Shown in pieces: positions 1 to 7,498 of a stretch of DNA of 39,469 nt. The translations under genes were made by a program, and so were the position numbers. The notes under the pieces were generated by a model. That model was not told where the DNA came from and made no database searches. It saw only the letters and a program-made list of their open reading frames with translations. Origin of the DNA: Proteiniphilum sp. UBA5384 (GTDB lineage: Bacteria > Bacteroidota > Bacteroidia > Bacteroidales > Dysgonomonadaceae); contig NZ_DHOS01000032.1 of the NCBI RefSeq assembly GCF_002410825.1, positions 8,004 through 47,472 of the forward strand. Direction: 5' to 3'. Every line of letters starts with the position of its first letter. Within the stretch, counting starts at the first letter, position 1.

Positions 1-14
1 TGAAAATGCGAGTG

Positions 15-22
15 CAAAGGTA
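15..22 (-). promoter_or_regulatory. Leftward -7 box (TACCTTTG) for a gene outside the window
   Basis: The minus strand reads TACCTTTG, a match to the Bacteroidota -7 consensus TAnnTTTG. It points out of the left edge, so a divergent gene probably begins just outside the window. No clear TTTG -33 box is visible upstream of it. Confidence 0.45.
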
Positions 23-97
23 AAACTATTTTCGGAAAGAAAAAATAGCTATGTCACATTATTTTTCATTGATTTCAAAAAAACCAATTATTCATCG

Positions 98-105
98 TAT
101 CTTTG
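98..105 (+). promoter_or_regulatory. Promoter -7 box (TATCTTTG) of the DEAD-box helicase
   Basis: TATCTTTG matches TAnnTTTG. A TTTC at 73-76 sits 21 bases upstream, about where the -33 TTTG box belongs. The helicase ATG follows 19 bases after the box, leaving a very short leader. Confidence 0.6.
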
Positions 106-124
106 TGCAAACTATCAATGAGTC

Positions 125-1840
125 ATGTTATTTACTGAATTACCCCTATGTGATACGCTGCAGGAAGGTCTGCAGGCGATGAATTTCAAAGAAACCACAC
201 CCGTGCAGGAACAGGCTATTCCTGTTATCCTCGAAAAGAAAGATGTGATTGCGTGCGCCCAGACCGGCACAGGAAAGACTGCCGCTTTTCTTCTTCCCCT
301 ACTGAATAATCTGCAGACAGATACCCACGATGAAGGCAAGATCAACGCCATTGTGATGGCGCCCACCCGTGAACTGGCACAACAAATCGACCAGCAGATG
401 GAGGGCTTCTCCTATTTCACTCCCTTCTCTTCGGTGGCAGTATATGGTGGTAATGATGGTGAAGCATGGGATGTGCAGAAAAGGGGGTTGCAAAGTGGTG
501 CCGATGTGGTGATTTCTACACCGGGAAGGCTTTTATCACATATCAATCTATACAATATCGATTTCTCAGGGGTTAAATATTTTATCTTGGATGAAGCGGA
601 CAGGATGCTGGATATGGGATTCTATGATGATATAATGAAGATTGAGAAGCTGCTTCCAAAAGAGAGGCAGACTATCATGTTCTCGGCTACCATGCCCCCA
701 AAAATACAACAACTGGCAAAGACTATATTACATGATCCGGTAGATATCACCATTGCTGTTTCTAAACCGCCTGAAACAATTCTTCAATCGGCTTATATCT
801 GTCATGAAGCCCAGAAAATCAATATAGTAAAGCATCTCTTCAAGGAAAAAGCGCCTAAAAAGGTAATTCTCTTCTCCGGATCGAAACAGAAAGTGAAGGA
901 GATCGCCAAGATTTTAAGACATATGGACCTTTCCGCCGGAGAAATGCACTCCGATCTCGACCAGTCACAACGCAACCATGTGATGCATGAGTTCAAAAAC
1001 GAACGGGTCAATATTCTGGTAGCGACAGATATTGTTGCACGGGGAATCGACATAGATGATATTTCCCTGGTGATCAATTTCGATGTACCCTATGATGCGG
1101 AGGATTATGTTCACCGTATCGGCCGGACAGCCCGTGCGGGGGACTCAGGTATGGCTATCACTTTCGTATCGCCCGACGAACAATATCGTTTCTCCAAAAT
1201 AGAAGAGTTCCTTGGTAAAAAAATCTATCGCATTCCGGTACCTTCAGAATTGGGTGATACACCGGAATATAATCCTGTCCGCGACAGCAGAAGTACATCT
1301 TCTCGTTCCTCAAAAGGAGGAGGAAGGAAAGGGAAAGAAATGAGGAAGAAGAATAGTAAAGCAGGAGAAAGACCTGAAAAATCAGGTGATACAGCCAATA
1401 TGGAAAGAACCGAAAAAATCGGGAAGCCAAAAGGTTCACGGAAAAACGAAAAACCTCATTTCCAAGGAGACAGACCACAACGGAATGGAACTCAATCCGA
1501 AGCGAATCCTAATGAAAGGGAAAGGTCACGGAAGCAGGGTGCTGACAAACAACGCAGACCGAAAAGAGAAGGAGTCTCTCAACAGTCGCAGGTGGCAACC
1601 GGCCAAAGAGAACAAGGGCCGTCATCGAGGGAGACCCGAAATTCGAATAGGGCTCGAAAACAGAATCCCCACCGGGAAAATAATTCTCCTGTAAACGAAG
1701 GTGCAAAGAAAAAGGTCGTCAAAAAAAACACAGCTGATACCGGTAATACATTAATTTCCAAAGAAAGCACTACCAGCACTAAACAGACTGCCAAGACAAA
1801 GAAATCAAAATTCTTCAGTTGGTGGCCATTCAGGAAGTAA
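125..1840 (+). CDS. DEAD-box ATP-dependent RNA helicase (RhlE-like) with long basic tail
   Basis: ATP-dependent RNA unwinding or remodelling, probably in ribosome assembly or RNA decay. The 571-residue protein shows every helicase landmark: TPVQEQAIP Q-motif (25-33), AQTGTGKT Walker A (45-52), PTREL (80-84), TPGR (132-135), DEAD (156-159), SAT (187-189) and the HRIGRTAR motif VI near 328. From about residue 385 a roughly 185-residue Lys/Arg/Ser/Asn-rich low-complexity tail follows, typical of RhlE-type helicases and probably an RNA-binding tether. The ATG at 125 is chosen because the ATG at 118 is followed by an early stop and because the core begins immediately. The 3' end overlaps the convergent gamma-subunit gene by 11 bases. 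The family is certain; the RhlE subtype is likely. Confidence 0.95.
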   Translation: MLFTELPLCDTLQEGLQAMNFKETTPVQEQAIPVILEKKDVIACAQTGTGKTAAFLLPLLNNLQTDTHDEGKINAIVMAPTRELAQQIDQQMEGFSYFTPFSSVAVYGGNDGEAWDVQKRGLQSGADVVISTPGRLLSHINLYNIDFSGVKYFILDEADRMLDMGFYDDIMKIEKLLPKERQTIMFSATMPPKIQQLAKTILHDPVDITIAVSKPPETILQSAYICHEAQKINIVKHLFKEKAPKKVILFSGSKQKVKEIAKILRHMDLSAGEMHSDLDQSQRNHVMHEFKNERVNILVATDIVARGIDIDDISLVINFDVPYDAEDYVHRIGRTARAGDSGMAITFVSPDEQYRFSKIEEFLGKKIYRIPVPSELGDTPEYNPVRDSRSTSSRSSKGGGRKGKEMRKKNSKAGERPEKSGDTANMERTEKIGKPKGSRKNEKPHFQGDRPQRNGTQSEANPNERERSRKQGADKQRRPKREGVSQQSQVATGQREQGPSSRETRNSNRARKQNPHRENNSPVNEGAKKKVVKKNTADTGNTLISKESTTSTKQTAKTKKSKFFSWWPFRK

Positions 1841-2390
1841 TTGCTTTCTGCTCCAATTCAATGATTTCCATTCCCCGAAGGATAGCTTCTTCATTCATGG
1901 GTAGAAGTTTATGGTGACGTTCGGGGAGAGATTTCTTCAATCCCAGCATCACATGTTCCACATCCACCATCGGTGATATTTTAAGCAGTCCACCCAGCAC
2001 GATCATATTGAACACCTTGGTGTTCTCCATCTTCATGGACTCATCCATTGCATTGATACGGAACACATTGATATCATTCCGTTCCACCTTCTTATGTATA
2101 CCATACCCATCGTAAATCAATGCTCCACCCGGTTTCACTCTCCTCTCGAATTTCTCCAGCGAGGGTTGGTTCAATACAATCGCAACATCATACTGGTTCA
2201 CCACAGGCGAACTGATAGGTTCGTCAGAAATAATGACCGTGACATTGGCTGTGCCACCCCGTTGTTCCGGACCATAAGCCGGAAACCACGACACTTCCTT
2301 GTCCTCCATAATTCCGGAATAGGCAAGAATCTTCCCCATTGAGAGCACACCTTGCCCTCCAAAACCTGAAATGACTATTTCCTGTAACAT
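1830..2390 (-). CDS. 2-oxoacid:ferredoxin oxidoreductase, gamma subunit
   Basis: Gamma subunit of a four-part, CoA- and thiamine-diphosphate-dependent 2-oxoacid:ferredoxin oxidoreductase, which decarboxylates a 2-oxoacid to an acyl-CoA and reduces ferredoxin in the cytoplasm. The 186-residue length and the opening GFGGQGV (9-15), followed by YGPEQRGG (39-46), are those of the gamma (POR) domain family. It is the last gene of a leftward operon, 14 bases after the beta subunit. Sequence alone does not settle the substrate: 2-oxoisovalerate (Vor) and 2-oxoglutarate (Kor) enzymes look alike at this level. The 3' end overlaps the helicase tail to tail by 11 bases, and no terminator is seen in between. 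Confidence 0.93.
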   Translation of the reverse strand: MLQEIVISGFGGQGVLSMGKILAYSGIMEDKEVSWFPAYGPEQRGGTANVTVIISDEPISSPVVNQYDVAIVLNQPSLEKFERRVKPGGALIYDGYGIHKKVERNDINVFRINAMDESMKMENTKVFNMIVLGGLLKISPMVDVEHVMLGLKKSLPERHHKLLPMNEEAILRGMEIIELEQKAITS

Positions 2391-2404
2391 GATATCTCTT
2401 TGCT

Positions 2405-3166
2405 TTAGATATTTTTTAAATCACCAATAGGATATACCGGAAACATATTTTCCACCATCCAGTCGTTCGCGGCTGCAGGTGTCATCTTCCATCCGGCATT
2501 ACAGGTAGAGACCACCTCCACTATTGATGTTCCTTTTCCGGCCATTGCATTTTCAAACGCTAACCTGATCATCCGCCTGGTTCTCTTTACCGCTGCTGCC
2601 GTATGCACACTGGTCCGGGTTGCAAGACAAACGCCATCAAGCAGCGCCAGCATGTCAAGAATCTTCAACGGATTCCCCATCATTTGCACATTGCGCCCAT
2701 CGGGACTGGTGGATGTTACCATATTACTCAATGTTGTCGGAGCCATCTGGCCTCCGGTCATTCCATAAATACCATTATTGATAAAGATAATGGCAATATT
2801 CTCACCTCGGTTGGCTGCATGGATGGTCTCTGCCGTACCAATAGCGGCTAAGTCACCATCTCCCTGGTAAGTGAATACCATCCTGTCGGGTAATAACCGT
2901 TTGACAGCAGTAGCCAACGCCGGAGCACGACCGTGAGCCGCTTCCTGCCAGTCGATATCGAGATAGTTATACGCAAAAACGGCACATCCTACCGGAGCAA
3001 TGCCAATTGTTTTTTCTTGTAAACCCATTTCTTTTATTACTTCTGCAATCACTTTATGCACCACTCCGTGTGAGCAGCCCGGACAGTAATGCATATAATT
3101 GTCGTTCATTAACCCCGGCTTTGCATACACCAGATTTTCAGGGCTTATTATATCGTTTGCATTCAT
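2405..3166 (-). CDS. 2-oxoacid:ferredoxin oxidoreductase, beta (thiamine diphosphate) subunit
   Basis: Catalytic subunit that binds thiamine diphosphate. In the 253 residues one sees CPGCSHG (28-34), a family signature that includes cluster or cofactor-contacting cysteines, the cofactor-binding GDGD at 102-105, and NNGIYGMTGGQ (130-140), which completes the Mg-diphosphate site. This arrangement is the standard four-subunit Vor/Kor beta chain. It lies 60 bases after a small membrane-protein gene and 14 bases before the gamma subunit, so co-transcription is expected. The ATG at 3166 fits the family N terminus. Its substrate class (branched-chain 2-oxoacids or 2-oxoglutarate) cannot be fixed by reading. 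Confidence 0.94.
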   Translation of the reverse strand: MNANDIISPENLVYAKPGLMNDNYMHYCPGCSHGVVHKVIAEVIKEMGLQEKTIGIAPVGCAVFAYNYLDIDWQEAAHGRAPALATAVKRLLPDRMVFTYQGDGDLAAIGTAETIHAANRGENIAIIFINNGIYGMTGGQMAPTTLSNMVTSTSPDGRNVQMMGNPLKILDMLALLDGVCLATRTSVHTAAAVKRTRRMIRLAFENAMAGKGTSIVEVVSTCNAGWKMTPAAANDWMVENMFPVYPIGDLKNI

Positions 3167-3176
3167 ATGATTGTTT

Positions 3177-3240
3177 TTTGAATTTCGGATTAAGAACTAA
3201 GAAGTTGGAAATTTGCTTTTAATTCTTTACTTTTTACTGA
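3177..3240 (-). repeat. Seven-base-periodic AT-rich spacer
   Basis: Read in blocks of seven from 3177, the spacer gives ATTAAGA, ACTAAGA, AGTTGGA, then TCTTTAC and TTTTTAC: neighbouring blocks match at most positions. The tract runs over the stop codon of the 53-residue membrane protein (3227-3229). Similar tracts occur at 7445-7493, 34174-34236 and 37955-38031, each between two leftward genes. Confidence 0.4.
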
Positions 3241-3388
3241 ATCGGAATATCAGATAAAACAAGATAGCTGCTCCACCAAAACACCATGTAAGCTTCATAT
3301 TCTGGTGAGAAGAAAAGTATACTATTATGGTTGCCAGAAATGCGATCATAAACAGCACCATGAATATATTCCTTATTTTGGGATCCAT
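3227..3388 (-). CDS. Small two-helix membrane protein inside the oxidoreductase operon
   Basis: A 53-codon reading frame lies between the alpha and beta subunits. Reading it by hand gives MDPKIRNIFM followed by two hydrophobic stretches (about residues 8-25 and 37-50) separated by a short polar turn, and a basic end (FRFSKK), so two membrane helices are predicted. The ATG is 24 bases after the alpha stop and the stop is 60 bases before the beta start, in the same direction, which makes co-transcription likely. I do not recognise the family. It could anchor the oxidoreductase to the membrane or be an unrelated passenger; the sequence does not decide. The frame is too short to be certain, but its position and composition argue that it is real. 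Confidence 0.7.
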   Translation of the reverse strand: MDPKIRNIFMVLFMIAFLATIIVYFSSHQNMKLTWCFGGAAILFYLIFRFSKK

Positions 3389-3412
3389 ATCTCGCTATTT
3401 ATTATTTTTGAA

Positions 3413-4498
3413 TCATTTTTGTACTGTTTTCTCTTTTAAAGCATTCAGCACATTGTCGGGGGTAGGCACAATTCCACCTAATCGCCCATAATGCTCCACG
3501 GGTATTTCCCCGTTCACGGCAAGACGTACATCCTCCACCATCTGTCCCGCATTGAGTTCCACAGTGAGTATCCCCTTCACCCTATCGGCATAGTGATGAA
3601 GTATTTTTGAAGGAAAAGGCCACAGCGTGATAGGTCTGAGAAGACCGACTTTGATTCCCTCCTTTCGTGCCATCTCGATTGTCTTCGAACAGATGCGTGC
3701 TGCAGAACCGAAAGCGACCAGCAGATAATCGGCATCATCACACTTCACTTCCTCATATAACACCTCGTTCTCCTCCACGAGTCTGTATTTTGCCTGAAAC
3801 CGCTCATTATTCTTCTCCATCCGTGCCGAGTCTAGTTCAAGAGAAGTGATGATATTGGGTTTTCTGTCCGGAGTTTTACCAAGTGTTGCCCACGGACATT
3901 GCTCCCTAACTTCCTGATCGGTACGCCTGCGCCGGAATTCGGGCAATTTTACCTTCTCCATCATCTGCCCTATTACCCCGTCGGTGAGGATCATAGCCGG
4001 ATTACGATATTTAAACGCGAGTTCGAATCCAAGTCCCACAAAATCGGCCATCTCCTGCACAGAATCAGGCGCCAGGGTGATCAATTTGTAGTCACCATGC
4101 CCTCCCCCTTTCACCGTTTGGAAATAGTCCGCTTGCGATGGTTGAATTGTTCCCAATCCGGGACCACCGCGTTGCACATTCACTATCAGACAAGGCAATT
4201 CAGCTCCTGCCATGTAGGATATACCTTCCTGCTTCAAGCTGACACCTGGGCTGGAAGAGGAGGTCATTGCATATTTACCGCACGCAGCACCACCATATAC
4301 CATATTGATAGCAGCCACTTCACTTTCAGCCTGTAAAACCACCATCCCTGTCGTTTTCCAGGGAGCTTGTTCCATGAGCGTCTCTATTATTTCCGACTGG
4401 GGGGTGATAGGATAACCGAAATAACCATCTACGCCATAACGGATAGCTGCATGGGCAATGGCTTCGTTTCCCTTCATCAAAGAAATTTCTTCTGACAT
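3413..4498 (-). CDS. vorB: 2-oxoacid:ferredoxin oxidoreductase, alpha subunit (VorB-type)
   Basis: Alpha subunit carrying the pyrimidine-binding half of the thiamine diphosphate site. The 361-residue protein shows GNEAIAHAAIR (10-20), YPITPQSE (29-36), the AESE segment (57-60), and TSSSSPGVSL (79-88), all usual for VorB/KorA chains. The frame is open back to a GTG at 4522, but I choose the ATG at 4498: it gives the usual family start (MSEEISLMKG) without an odd Asn-rich extension. It follows the ferredoxin subunit by 37 bases and precedes the small membrane protein by 24. The vorB symbol follows common annotation of this Bacteroidales operon; a 2-oxoglutarate substrate is the main alternative. 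Confidence 0.93.
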   Translation of the reverse strand: MSEEISLMKGNEAIAHAAIRYGVDGYFGYPITPQSEIIETLMEQAPWKTTGMVVLQAESEVAAINMVYGGAACGKYAMTSSSSPGVSLKQEGISYMAGAELPCLIVNVQRGGPGLGTIQPSQADYFQTVKGGGHGDYKLITLAPDSVQEMADFVGLGFELAFKYRNPAMILTDGVIGQMMEKVKLPEFRRRRTDQEVREQCPWATLGKTPDRKPNIITSLELDSARMEKNNERFQAKYRLVEENEVLYEEVKCDDADYLLVAFGSAARICSKTIEMARKEGIKVGLLRPITLWPFPSKILHHYADRVKGILTVELNAGQMVEDVRLAVNGEIPVEHYGRLGGIVPTPDNVLNALKEKTVQK

Positions 4499-4535
4499 AA
4501 TATTAGTTTTATTACGATTCACTTACGAAAGAGGC

Positions 4536-4766
4536 TCAACCAACCTTCTTTCGATAGACAGTTATACATCCTTCCGGACATACAAATCCACAATTCGCGC
4601 ATCCGATACATTCATCGGGATTTTTCATAAATGCATAATGATACCCCCGGTCATTCACCTCACGCGGTTGTAAATCCAGCGTATCGCTTGGACACGAAAT
4701 AACACAAAGATTGCAACCTTTACAGCGATCGGTATTTACTTCTACATAACCTTTGACTTTTGCCAT
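4536..4766 (-). CDS. 2-oxoacid:ferredoxin oxidoreductase, 2[4Fe-4S] ferredoxin subunit
   Basis: Electron-transfer subunit of the same complex. In 76 residues there are two classical cluster motifs, CKGCNLCVISCP and CIGCANCGFVCP, each CxxCxxCxxxCP, so two [4Fe-4S] clusters are expected to pass electrons from the thiamine site to free ferredoxin. The frame extends upstream to 4820, but the ATG at 4766 (MAKVKGYVEV) gives the normal family start, and the promoter -7 box at 4798-4805 lies upstream of it, ruling out the longer form. This is the first gene of the operon. Confidence 0.93.
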   Translation of the reverse strand: MAKVKGYVEVNTDRCKGCNLCVISCPSDTLDLQPREVNDRGYHYAFMKNPDECIGCANCGFVCPEGCITVYRKKVG

Positions 4767-4791
4767 TATTAGATGTGGTTTTTTTAATTGT

Positions 4792-4829
4792 CTGTTACAA
4801 AAGTAACAGTTGTTTTTCAAGAACTCAAT
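4792..4829 (-). promoter_or_regulatory. Oxidoreductase operon promoter with an overlapping palindrome
   Basis: On the minus strand a -7 box TACTTTTG (4798-4805) is preceded by ATTG (4826-4829) at exactly 20 bases, one mismatch from the Bacteroidota -33 TTTG. The -7 box lies inside a perfect inverted repeat: CTGTTAC (4792-4798), AAAA, GTAACAG (4803-4809). A dimeric regulator bound there would cover the -7 element, so it is a candidate operator. Alternatively the repeat is chance or an RNA structure at the 5' end. Confidence 0.65.
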
Positions 4830-4860
4830 TTTTTTATGTTAATTTTTTGTTTGATGTTAA

Positions 4861-5640
4861 TTAATTATATTTCAAACCTTTTCCTTTCGACACATAATAA
4901 ATACTTTTGCTCAGGAGAGCATATATTTCCTTTCTCATAGGGTCTTTTAACAACTCCAGATGACTTTGGATTACCTTTTCGTCAAATCGTACAGCTGGAC
5001 CCGTCTGTGCATCTTGCGGAGACATCGAAATCACTTTAGATGCTGTCTCATTGATCAACGGATTCAAGAGATGAAAGGGAATATCCTCGTTCGCCATTAT
5101 CTCGGAGGCGAGCGCATACATATGATTGGTAAAATTACAGGCAAAAACGGCAGCAAGATGTAATATCTGTCGCTTCTCTCCTGGAAAGATATATACATTT
5201 CCGGATATGGTTTCCGCCAGATCCTTCAATAAACCTTCTGTTTTGTTACTACTGGCTTCTATAAATAATGGAATATCATAAAAGTTTACCTGCCTGTTCC
5301 GGCTGAAAGTCTGCAATGGGTAAATGACCCCCCTCTCTTCTTGCCGGGAAAGGACAGAGAGAGGAACGCTACCGGCAGTATGTACCCATACACCGCTTGT
5401 CTCTGGCATTCGGGCAATAATCTCCGGCAGGACATCATCTTTTACCGAAAAAATATAAAGATTGGCATTACGACATATCTGTCCAATATCATTAACCGGC
5501 TCAGCCCCGACCCGGTCGGCAAGTTCCCGGGCGTGAGCCTGCGTACGGCTGTACACCTGAGCAATTTCACATCCGGCGGTCTTCATAGCCAAAGACATGT
5601 GAGTGCCCACATTTCCCGATCCAATAAAAACAATTTTCAT
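4861..5640 (-). CDS. Rossmann-fold / DUF2520 oxidoreductase-like protein
   Basis: A 259-residue protein with an N-terminal dinucleotide-binding fold (GSGNVGTH, 7-14, of the type seen in F420/NADP reductases and ProC) and a C-terminal all-helical DUF2520 part from about residue 125. Family members are annotated only generally as NAD(P)-binding proteins; no reaction can be assigned. It starts 27 bases after gldH and is the last gene of a long leftward run; the next gene downstream has its own promoter. Length and both domains are complete. The ATG at 5640 leads directly into the beta strand before the glycine loop, so the start is secure. Confidence 0.85.
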   Translation of the reverse strand: MKIVFIGSGNVGTHMSLAMKTAGCEIAQVYSRTQAHARELADRVGAEPVNDIGQICRNANLYIFSVKDDVLPEIIARMPETSGVWVHTAGSVPLSVLSRQEERGVIYPLQTFSRNRQVNFYDIPLFIEASSNKTEGLLKDLAETISGNVYIFPGEKRQILHLAAVFACNFTNHMYALASEIMANEDIPFHLLNPLINETASKVISMSPQDAQTGPAVRFDEKVIQSHLELLKDPMRKEIYALLSKSIYYVSKGKGLKYN

Positions 5641-5667
5641 ATCCGTTCAATAAAAACTTAGATGAAA

Positions 5668-6162
5668 TTACTGTTTGTTCCCGTTTACCCTATTCAGTTT
5701 AATTCCCACTTTCTCGACTCCCCGAAGTATTTCATCATCCATCGCATGGCGAACCGACAGGCGGTAATGACAGACTGAATCCCGAAGGTTAAAAGAACAA
5801 TAAGGCAATGAAAACTGAGTCAGCCCCCCCACGCTCCCTCCCAACCATTTTCCATATTCGTCAGCCAGAAAATAGCGGAGCGTATCGGTACGCATAAGAG
5901 AATCAGTTACATTCTGATCTACCAGCAACCAAATATCCCGGTAGGGATAACTGCGATTGACGGTCAGTTCAATCGTCACCTCATATCTTGTGCCCGAAGA
6001 GGGTGGTAGAGAATCCACTGTAAACCGGAGAAGAGAATCACGATACCACCTCCCGTCTTGAATATGATGAAATCCGGGATAGACCTCTTTTCCTGTGCAT
6101 GAAGACAAAACAATCAAAAGCAGGCCAATAAGAACCGGGAAAATATCACTTTTTGCCCTCAC
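5668..6162 (-). CDS. gldH: Gliding-motility-type lipoprotein GldH
   Basis: Outer-envelope lipoprotein of the GldH family, required for gliding in flavobacteria and kept in non-gliding Bacteroidales, where its role is unclear. Starting from a GTG at 6162 gives a 164-residue protein with a hydrophobic signal and lipobox LSSC, Cys22 being the lipidation site. This start lies 17 bases inside the end of the ricT-like gene. The frame is open much further upstream (to 6348), but that stretch is antisense-free overlap with the basic tail of ricT and has no signal peptide, so the GTG is preferred. The body (strand-rich, with the GVEKVGIKLNR ending) matches GldH in length and character. Confidence 0.85.
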   Translation of the reverse strand: MRAKSDIFPVLIGLLLIVLSSCTGKEVYPGFHHIQDGRWYRDSLLRFTVDSLPPSSGTRYEVTIELTVNRSYPYRDIWLLVDQNVTDSLMRTDTLRYFLADEYGKWLGGSVGGLTQFSLPYCSFNLRDSVCHYRLSVRHAMDDEILRGVEKVGIKLNRVNGNKQ

Positions 6163-7369
6163 CCGAAGATCTGTTGTTTCTGGGATTTCCGTTTCCTGAA
6201 AAATTATCCGGACGTCTTTTGCGTGGAGGTTTCCGTCTTCTTTTGCCTTGATTGTCGTTATTGCTATCGAAACGGGTAATACTTTGATCACCGAGTATAT
6301 CCCCCTTATACAATCCGGTTTCTGCCGACTTATCTTCAGTCTCCGCAATCAGTTTTTGCGGTTTCTCGCCCTGTTTATTCATTTTGATGATGTCAAACGC
6401 ACGATCTTTGGAAATGGTCACCAGATTAGCTCCGTTATACTTATCGGATGAATAGGTGATTTTCCCGGCAAATATATCGGTTTTGAAATGATAGTAGTCG
6501 GCATCCTTGGTCTGAAGGACAATCTCACGCGAGGGAAGTGCGCGTTGTGCTTCCACATAAGCATCCACTTCATAATTCATGCAGCACTTCAGTTTTCCAC
6601 ATTGTCCGGCCAGTTTCTGGGGATTGATAGAGATATCCTGGCACCTGGCGGCAGAGGTGGAAACCGATACGAAGCTCGACATCCAACTGCTACAACACAA
6701 CTCTCCCCCACAAGGTCCGATACCACCGATACGGCCCGCTTCCTGGCGCGCACCGATCTGCTTCATTTCTATTTTGACCTTGAATTCAGCGGCCAGCACC
6801 TTGATAAGCTGACGGAAATCGACTCTCTCGTCGGCAATATAATAGAAAATGGCTTTGTTACCATCGCCCTGATATTCCACGTCGCCGATCTTCATCTTCA
6901 ATCCTAGTTCCTCGGCAATCTCACGCGACCGGATCATGGTCGACTGTTCCCGTGCTTTGGCTTGTTCGTACTTCTCCAGGTCGGTAGGGCGCGCAATACG
7001 GTAAATCCGTTTCAATCCCCCGTTGGTTTCATCCCGGAAATTGTTTTTCTTCATCTGCAACTCCACCAGTTTTCCGGTAAGCGTCACAGTACCTATATCA
7101 TGTCCGGGCAATGCTTCTACTGCCACCACATCTCCCAATTCCAGTTGGAGGTCGTTGCTATTGATATAATAACCTTTACGGGTATTTTTAAACTGTACCT
7201 CCACCATTTTTGTTGCTTTCTGCAACTCGGGAAAGTCGTGTAACCAATCGTAGACATGAAGTTTATTATTATGCCGGGTACATCCCAGGCAACTTTTTGT
7301 ATTTCGTACGGTTATTCCACTCAATGGTGCAATATCCGCCAGTTTGTCAGCTAATTGTTCTTTGTCCAT
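6146..7369 (-). CDS. PSP1-domain protein, RicT/YaaT-like
   Basis: A 407-residue homologue of Bacillus YaaT (RicT), which with RicA and RicF forms an iron-sulfur complex affecting RNA processing and development. Cysteines are clustered: CLGC (27-30), CGGELCC (220-226), C243, and CGKLKCC (257-263), consistent with Fe-S ligands. The PSP1 C-terminal region spans roughly 130-215. After about residue 350 the protein ends in a Lys/Arg/Asn-rich tail. It lies downstream of holB, as yaaT does in Bacillus, suggesting an old gene pair. No RicA/RicF-like gene is in the window, so the Bacillus function should not be carried over. A GC-rich hairpin stands just before the ATG. Confidence 0.87.
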   Translation of the reverse strand: MDKEQLADKLADIAPLSGITVRNTKSCLGCTRHNNKLHVYDWLHDFPELQKATKMVEVQFKNTRKGYYINSNDLQLELGDVVAVEALPGHDIGTVTLTGKLVELQMKKNNFRDETNGGLKRIYRIARPTDLEKYEQAKAREQSTMIRSREIAEELGLKMKIGDVEYQGDGNKAIFYYIADERVDFRQLIKVLAAEFKVKIEMKQIGARQEAGRIGGIGPCGGELCCSSWMSSFVSVSTSAARCQDISINPQKLAGQCGKLKCCMNYEVDAYVEAQRALPSREIVLQTKDADYYHFKTDIFAGKITYSSDKYNGANLVTISKDRAFDIIKMNKQGEKPQKLIAETEDKSAETGLYKGDILGDQSITRFDSNNDNQGKRRRKPPRKRRPDNFSGNGNPRNNRSSGEGKK

Positions 7370-7378
7370 ATATATATA

Positions 7379-7401
7379 CCCGCCTTGTTTTCCCCGGCGG
7401 G
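7379..7401 (-). promoter_or_regulatory. GC-rich hairpin in the leader of the ricT-like gene
   Basis: CCCGCC (7379-7384) and GGCGGG (7396-7401) form a perfect six-pair stem around an 11-base loop, ending 9 bases before the ATG at 7369. There is no U-run after it on the coding strand (an alternating TA stretch follows), so it does not look like a terminator. It could affect ribosome access or transcript stability. Confidence 0.4.
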
Positions 7402-7444
7402 AGAATTAATTTGAATTGAGTTAACTATCGACACGATGAAAAAC

Positions 7445-7493
7445 CTGTATTGTTAACTCCTAAATTTAAAATCCTAAATCTGAACGCAAGTTA
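7445..7493 (-). repeat. Seven-base-periodic spacer between holB and ricT-like gene
   Basis: On the minus strand consecutive blocks read GATTTAG, GATTTTA, AATTTAG, GAGTTAA. Adjacent blocks agree at four to six of seven positions. The tract begins close to the holB stop (7499-7501), as do the related tracts elsewhere in the window. Confidence 0.4.
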
Positions 7494-7498
7494 CAAAA

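Noticed and set aside
1386..1694. A 102-codon frame within the helicase tail, and antisense frames there
   Set aside because: Low-complexity coding sequence keeps other frames open; the in-frame helicase tail is normal for the family.
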